DNA from: Bernardetiaceae bacterium
Lineage (GTDB): Bacteria; Bacteroidota; Bacteroidia; Cytophagales; Thermoflexibacteraceae
Direction: 5' to 3'
DNA length: 64,000 bases
Assembly (NCBI GenBank): GCA_025057115.1
Contig: JANWWZ010000003.1
Coordinates: 157,829 to 221,828, forward strand
Below are positions 63,979 to 64,000 of the stretch, in pieces. The position numbers were made by a program, and so were the translations under genes. The first letter of the stretch is position 1. The number at the start of each line of letters is the position of its first letter. The notes under the pieces were generated by a model. It was not told where the DNA came from and did no database searches. It saw nothing but the letters and a program-made list of their open reading frames with translations.

Positions 63979-64000
63979 ATGCAACGGAGAATTATTACCT
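63979..64000 (+). CDS. Start of a further gene (continues past window)
   Basis: An ATG 30 bases after the pump stop opens a frame MQRRIIT that runs to the window end. Placement after CzcBA suggests an outer-membrane channel or metal-resistance protein, an inference from context only. Confidence 0.35.

Noticed and set aside
1-64000. CRISPR arrays, tRNA or rRNA genes, phage or plasmid modules
   Set aside because: No regularly spaced repeats, no tRNA-like cloverleaf with an anticodon arm, no integrase or capsid genes were seen on either strand.

Overview
The window looks like a chromosomal segment of a gliding, aerobic member of the Bacteroidota, probably of the Cytophagales type. The evidence is the marker genes it carries: gldH, a PorG-like (DUF6089) barrel and a PorD-like (DUF4835) protein of the type IX secretion/gliding machinery, DUF4249, DUF4270 and DUF4920 proteins, a Bacteroidota-type RpoB and omega subunit, and promoters of the TTTG / TAnnTTTG form. 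A closer taxonomic call is not supported by what can be read here. Most of the segment is housekeeping DNA; no rRNA, tRNA or CRISPR array was recognised.

Layout. 1-2.3 kb: the 3' end of a PD-(D/E)XK nuclease-domain gene with odd codon use, a lipoprotein and a double VOC protein. 2.4-9.9 kb: two different photolyase/cryptochrome genes (CRY-DASH in an operon with a lone eboA-like gene, and a class I CPD-type photolyase), a glycosyltransferase, a solute-binding protein and MazG. 9.9-14.4 kb: a minus-strand run of two rhomboid proteases, RlmB, a VWA protein and an alpha/beta hydrolase. 14.4-14.9 kb: a degenerate element with terminal inverted repeats, whose short, inverted sister lies at 27.46-27.64 kb. 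14.9-18.7 kb: a GAF/PAS sensor without kinase, GldH, a DivIC/FtsB-like protein and the C-terminal half of transketolase. 18.7-27.3 kb: an accessory-looking stretch with a methyltransferase and small partner, a DUF3598-like protein, a heavily decayed secreted MetX-like hydrolase, a cytoplasmic NMT1/THI5-like protein, a DUF4249 lipoprotein, a three-gene envelope operon with a c-type cytochrome, and an SLC45-like MFS carrier.

27.7-35 kb: YtxH, QueA, a DUF4270 lipoprotein and a half-length, motif-degenerate glycogen-synthase homologue, divergent from panC-panD (pantothenate), then a YwqK/MORN protein and a UMF1-type MFS carrier. 35.1-39.0 kb: rpoB, alone, with its own terminator and without rpoC or rplJL beside it; this is the most unusual arrangement in the window. 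39.3-43.5 kb: a coiled-coil membrane protein, then an ABC ATPase followed without a gap by three unrecognised genes. 43.8-46.6 kb: PorG-like, NAD kinase and CBS protein. 46.7-50.1 kb: bamD, rpoZ, coaBC and porD-like. 50.3-55.2 kb: a frameshifted CAP protein, a serine/threonine dehydratase, an M20 amidohydrolase and a GH3 protein.

55.3-64 kb: a metal and stress block: an OmpR-type response regulator with its histidine kinase, MgtC and MgtE, then a CzcB/CzcA-type RND efflux pair running to the window end. All domain calls were made by reading motifs; no database search was run.
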